DNA from: an uncultured Burkholderiales bacterium
Lineage (GTDB): Bacteria; Pseudomonadota; Gammaproteobacteria; Burkholderiales; Burkholderiaceae_E
Length of the DNA stretch: 8,912 nt
Assembly: GCA_903831925.1 (NCBI GenBank)
Contig: CAIKZV010000358.1
Span: 1-8,912, forward strand
Direction of reading: 5' to 3'
The notes under the pieces were generated by a model. The model made no database searches. It was not told the DNA's origin and was given only the letters and a program-made list of their open reading frames with translations. Within the stretch, counting starts at the first letter, position 1. Each line of letters starts with the position of its first letter. The position numbers were made by a program, and so were the translations under genes. Below, piece after piece: positions 8,066 to 8,912 of this stretch.

Positions 8066-8482
8066 ATGCGCCGAATCGTCTACCTCAGCACCGCAACGGC
8101 CCTAATGTCGGACGACGAGTTGATGTCGATTTTGCGCCAGTCGCGCGAGAACAATCTGCGCGATCAGGTCACCGGACTGCTGCTCTACTCGGGCGGCAAT
8201 TTCATCCAGCTGCTCGAGGGCGATACCGAGGCTGTCGGCAAGGTCTATGCTCGAATCGAGCACGACCCTCGCCATCATGGATGCCTGCAGATGGTCGATG
8301 CGCCGGCAAGCGAGCGACTCTTTCCGCAGTGGGCAATGGGCTTTCGACCCGAGGACGGCTTGCCCGAGCACCAAAAAAAGGAAGTCGCGACGCTGGTCGC
8401 GGCGGCCCCGAAAAGCGCATCAACCAGCGATGGCCGACGGGCCCTGCGCCTGATCGAAAGTTTCGTGCAATCGATGCGCTAG
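8066..8482 (+). CDS. Short BLUF-domain blue-light receptor (FAD-binding)
   Basis: A 138-residue cytoplasmic protein that is essentially one BLUF domain (about 2-95) plus a C-terminal helical tail, like the PixD/BlrB class. The photoactive residues are all in place: Y6 (VYLS), N30 (ENNLRDQVTG), Q48 (FIQLLEG), and W89 with M91 (PQWAMGF). These correspond to Y21, N45, Q63, W104 and M106 of AppA. It should bind FAD and respond to blue light by rearranging hydrogen bonds around Gln and Tyr. With no output domain it must act through a partner protein. It is divergent from the haem-sensor/kinase operon, so that system is the obvious candidate partner, though this is only positional. The RND adaptor gene follows 124 bp downstream on the same strand. 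The ATG at 8066 lacks a clear ribosome-binding site but is right at the domain start. Confidence 0.95.
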   Translation: MRRIVYLSTATALMSDDELMSILRQSRENNLRDQVTGLLLYSGGNFIQLLEGDTEAVGKVYARIEHDPRHHGCLQMVDAPASERLFPQWAMGFRPEDGLPEHQKKEVATLVAAAPKSASTSDGRRALRLIESFVQSMR

Positions 8483-8606
8483 GCGAATTCGGCCGGCACA
8501 GCGCTACACCAGGTGTGACGACGAGGGTGAGGTAGTATCGCGGGCGATCCGGGTGACTCATACCGGTTTGCTCCGCACCACCCCTTCCGCTTCCCCCGAG
8601 ACCTGC

Positions 8607-8912
8607 ATGATCCGTCGCCTCGATTGCACATGGCAGATTTCGCTGCGCGCTGCATGCTGCGCGGCACTGCTTTTCGCCGCAGGCTGCGAAAAACCGGCTG
8701 TACCGCCACCGCCACCGCCACCTGAAGTCACCGTGACCAGGGTCGAGGTTCGCGATACGCCGGTGGTGAACGAATTTGTGGCCCTGACGCAAAGCCCGCA
8801 GCAGGTCAACATCGTCGCGCGGGTCAGCGGATTCCTCGACAAGCAGCGCTACACCGAAGGGACGGTGGTCAAGCCTGGCCAGGTGCTGTTCGAGATGGAC
8901 AAAAAGCCCTTC
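8607..8912 (+). CDS. RND efflux periplasmic adaptor lipoprotein, N-terminal part (cut by right edge)
   Basis: The first 102 codons of an AcrA/MexA-type membrane fusion protein, which links an inner-membrane RND pump to an outer-membrane channel. The N-terminus has a basic start (MIRR), a hydrophobic stretch and a lipobox LLFAAGC with C27 as the probable lipidated cysteine. A run of seven prolines (33-39) follows. Then comes the typical first strand and lipoyl-like half: NIVARVSGFLDKQRYTEGTV, and VVKPGQVLFEMDKKPF at the window end. The family hallmark VxARVxGxL...EGxxVKxGQxLFxxD is clear. A GAG-containing element sits a few bases upstream of ATG 8607, but the ribosome-binding site is weak. The pump gene would be expected just beyond the right edge. 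Substrate cannot be inferred. The preceding BLUF gene is on the same strand, 124 bp away, and a functional link is not shown. Confidence 0.93.
   Translation, partial: MIRRLDCTWQISLRAACCAALLFAAGCEKPAVPPPPPPPEVTVTRVEVRDTPVVNEFVALTQSPQQVNIVARVSGFLDKQRYTEGTVVKPGQVLFEMDKKPF
8703..8723 (+). repeat. Short CCGCCA tandem repeat coding for a proline run
   Basis: Three copies of CCGCCA followed by CCT encode seven consecutive prolines just after the lipobox of the RND adaptor. Polyproline linkers after the lipidated cysteine are common in this protein family and probably span the space next to the membrane. The repeat units are perfect, so slippage could change linker length in steps of two residues. 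Confidence 0.7.

Noticed and set aside
8509..8538. TAGTAT upstream of the RND adaptor as a -10 box
   Set aside because: No acceptable -35 at 16-18 bp; the hexamer at that distance (CAGGTG) hardly matches.

Overview
The window is GC-rich DNA (roughly 60% or a little more) with densely packed genes. It looks like a Gram-negative proteobacterium: there is an RND-efflux adaptor lipoprotein, an HdeD-type inner-membrane protein, a BLUF photoreceptor and a large membrane hybrid histidine kinase. I cannot place it more precisely by eye. No rRNA, tRNA, CRISPR array, insertion sequence or phage gene was seen.

Left part (1-2188): two minus-strand metabolic genes lie head to tail. A zinc-dependent medium-chain alcohol dehydrogenase is followed 26 bp later by the first 108 codons of an AMP-forming acyl-CoA synthetase, cut by the window edge. 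Together they suggest oxidation of an alcohol and CoA activation of a downstream acid. A divergent HdeD/DUF308 membrane protein has a plausible sigma70-type promoter.

Centre (2250-7881, all minus strand): a five-gene signalling cluster, apparently one operon. In transcription order it encodes an exported DUF3365/Tll0287-like protein with a CxxCH haem-c motif; a 911-residue membrane hybrid kinase (HAMP, PAS, HisKA, HATPase, REC, REC) whose start overlaps the previous stop by 4 nt; a stand-alone DivK-like receiver; a small protein made only of a HisKA-type phosphoacceptor domain with no ATPase domain; and a receiver fused to a SpoIIE/RsbU-type PP2C phosphatase. My reading, which is inference, is a redox- or ligand-sensing phosphorelay. 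The orphan HisKA protein would serve as the His-phosphotransfer step, and the output would be a serine/threonine phosphatase rather than a DNA-binding regulator. Its target (STAS or anti-sigma protein) is not in the window.

Right part (8066-8912): a short BLUF blue-light flavoprotein is divergent from the haem-protein operon across a 184-bp gap containing two short perfect palindromes. Next comes the start of an RND periplasmic adaptor lipoprotein, cut by the right edge. Light sensing (BLUF) and haem sensing (DUF3365) therefore share one intergenic region. That co-location and the orphan HisKA protein are the most interesting parts of the window.
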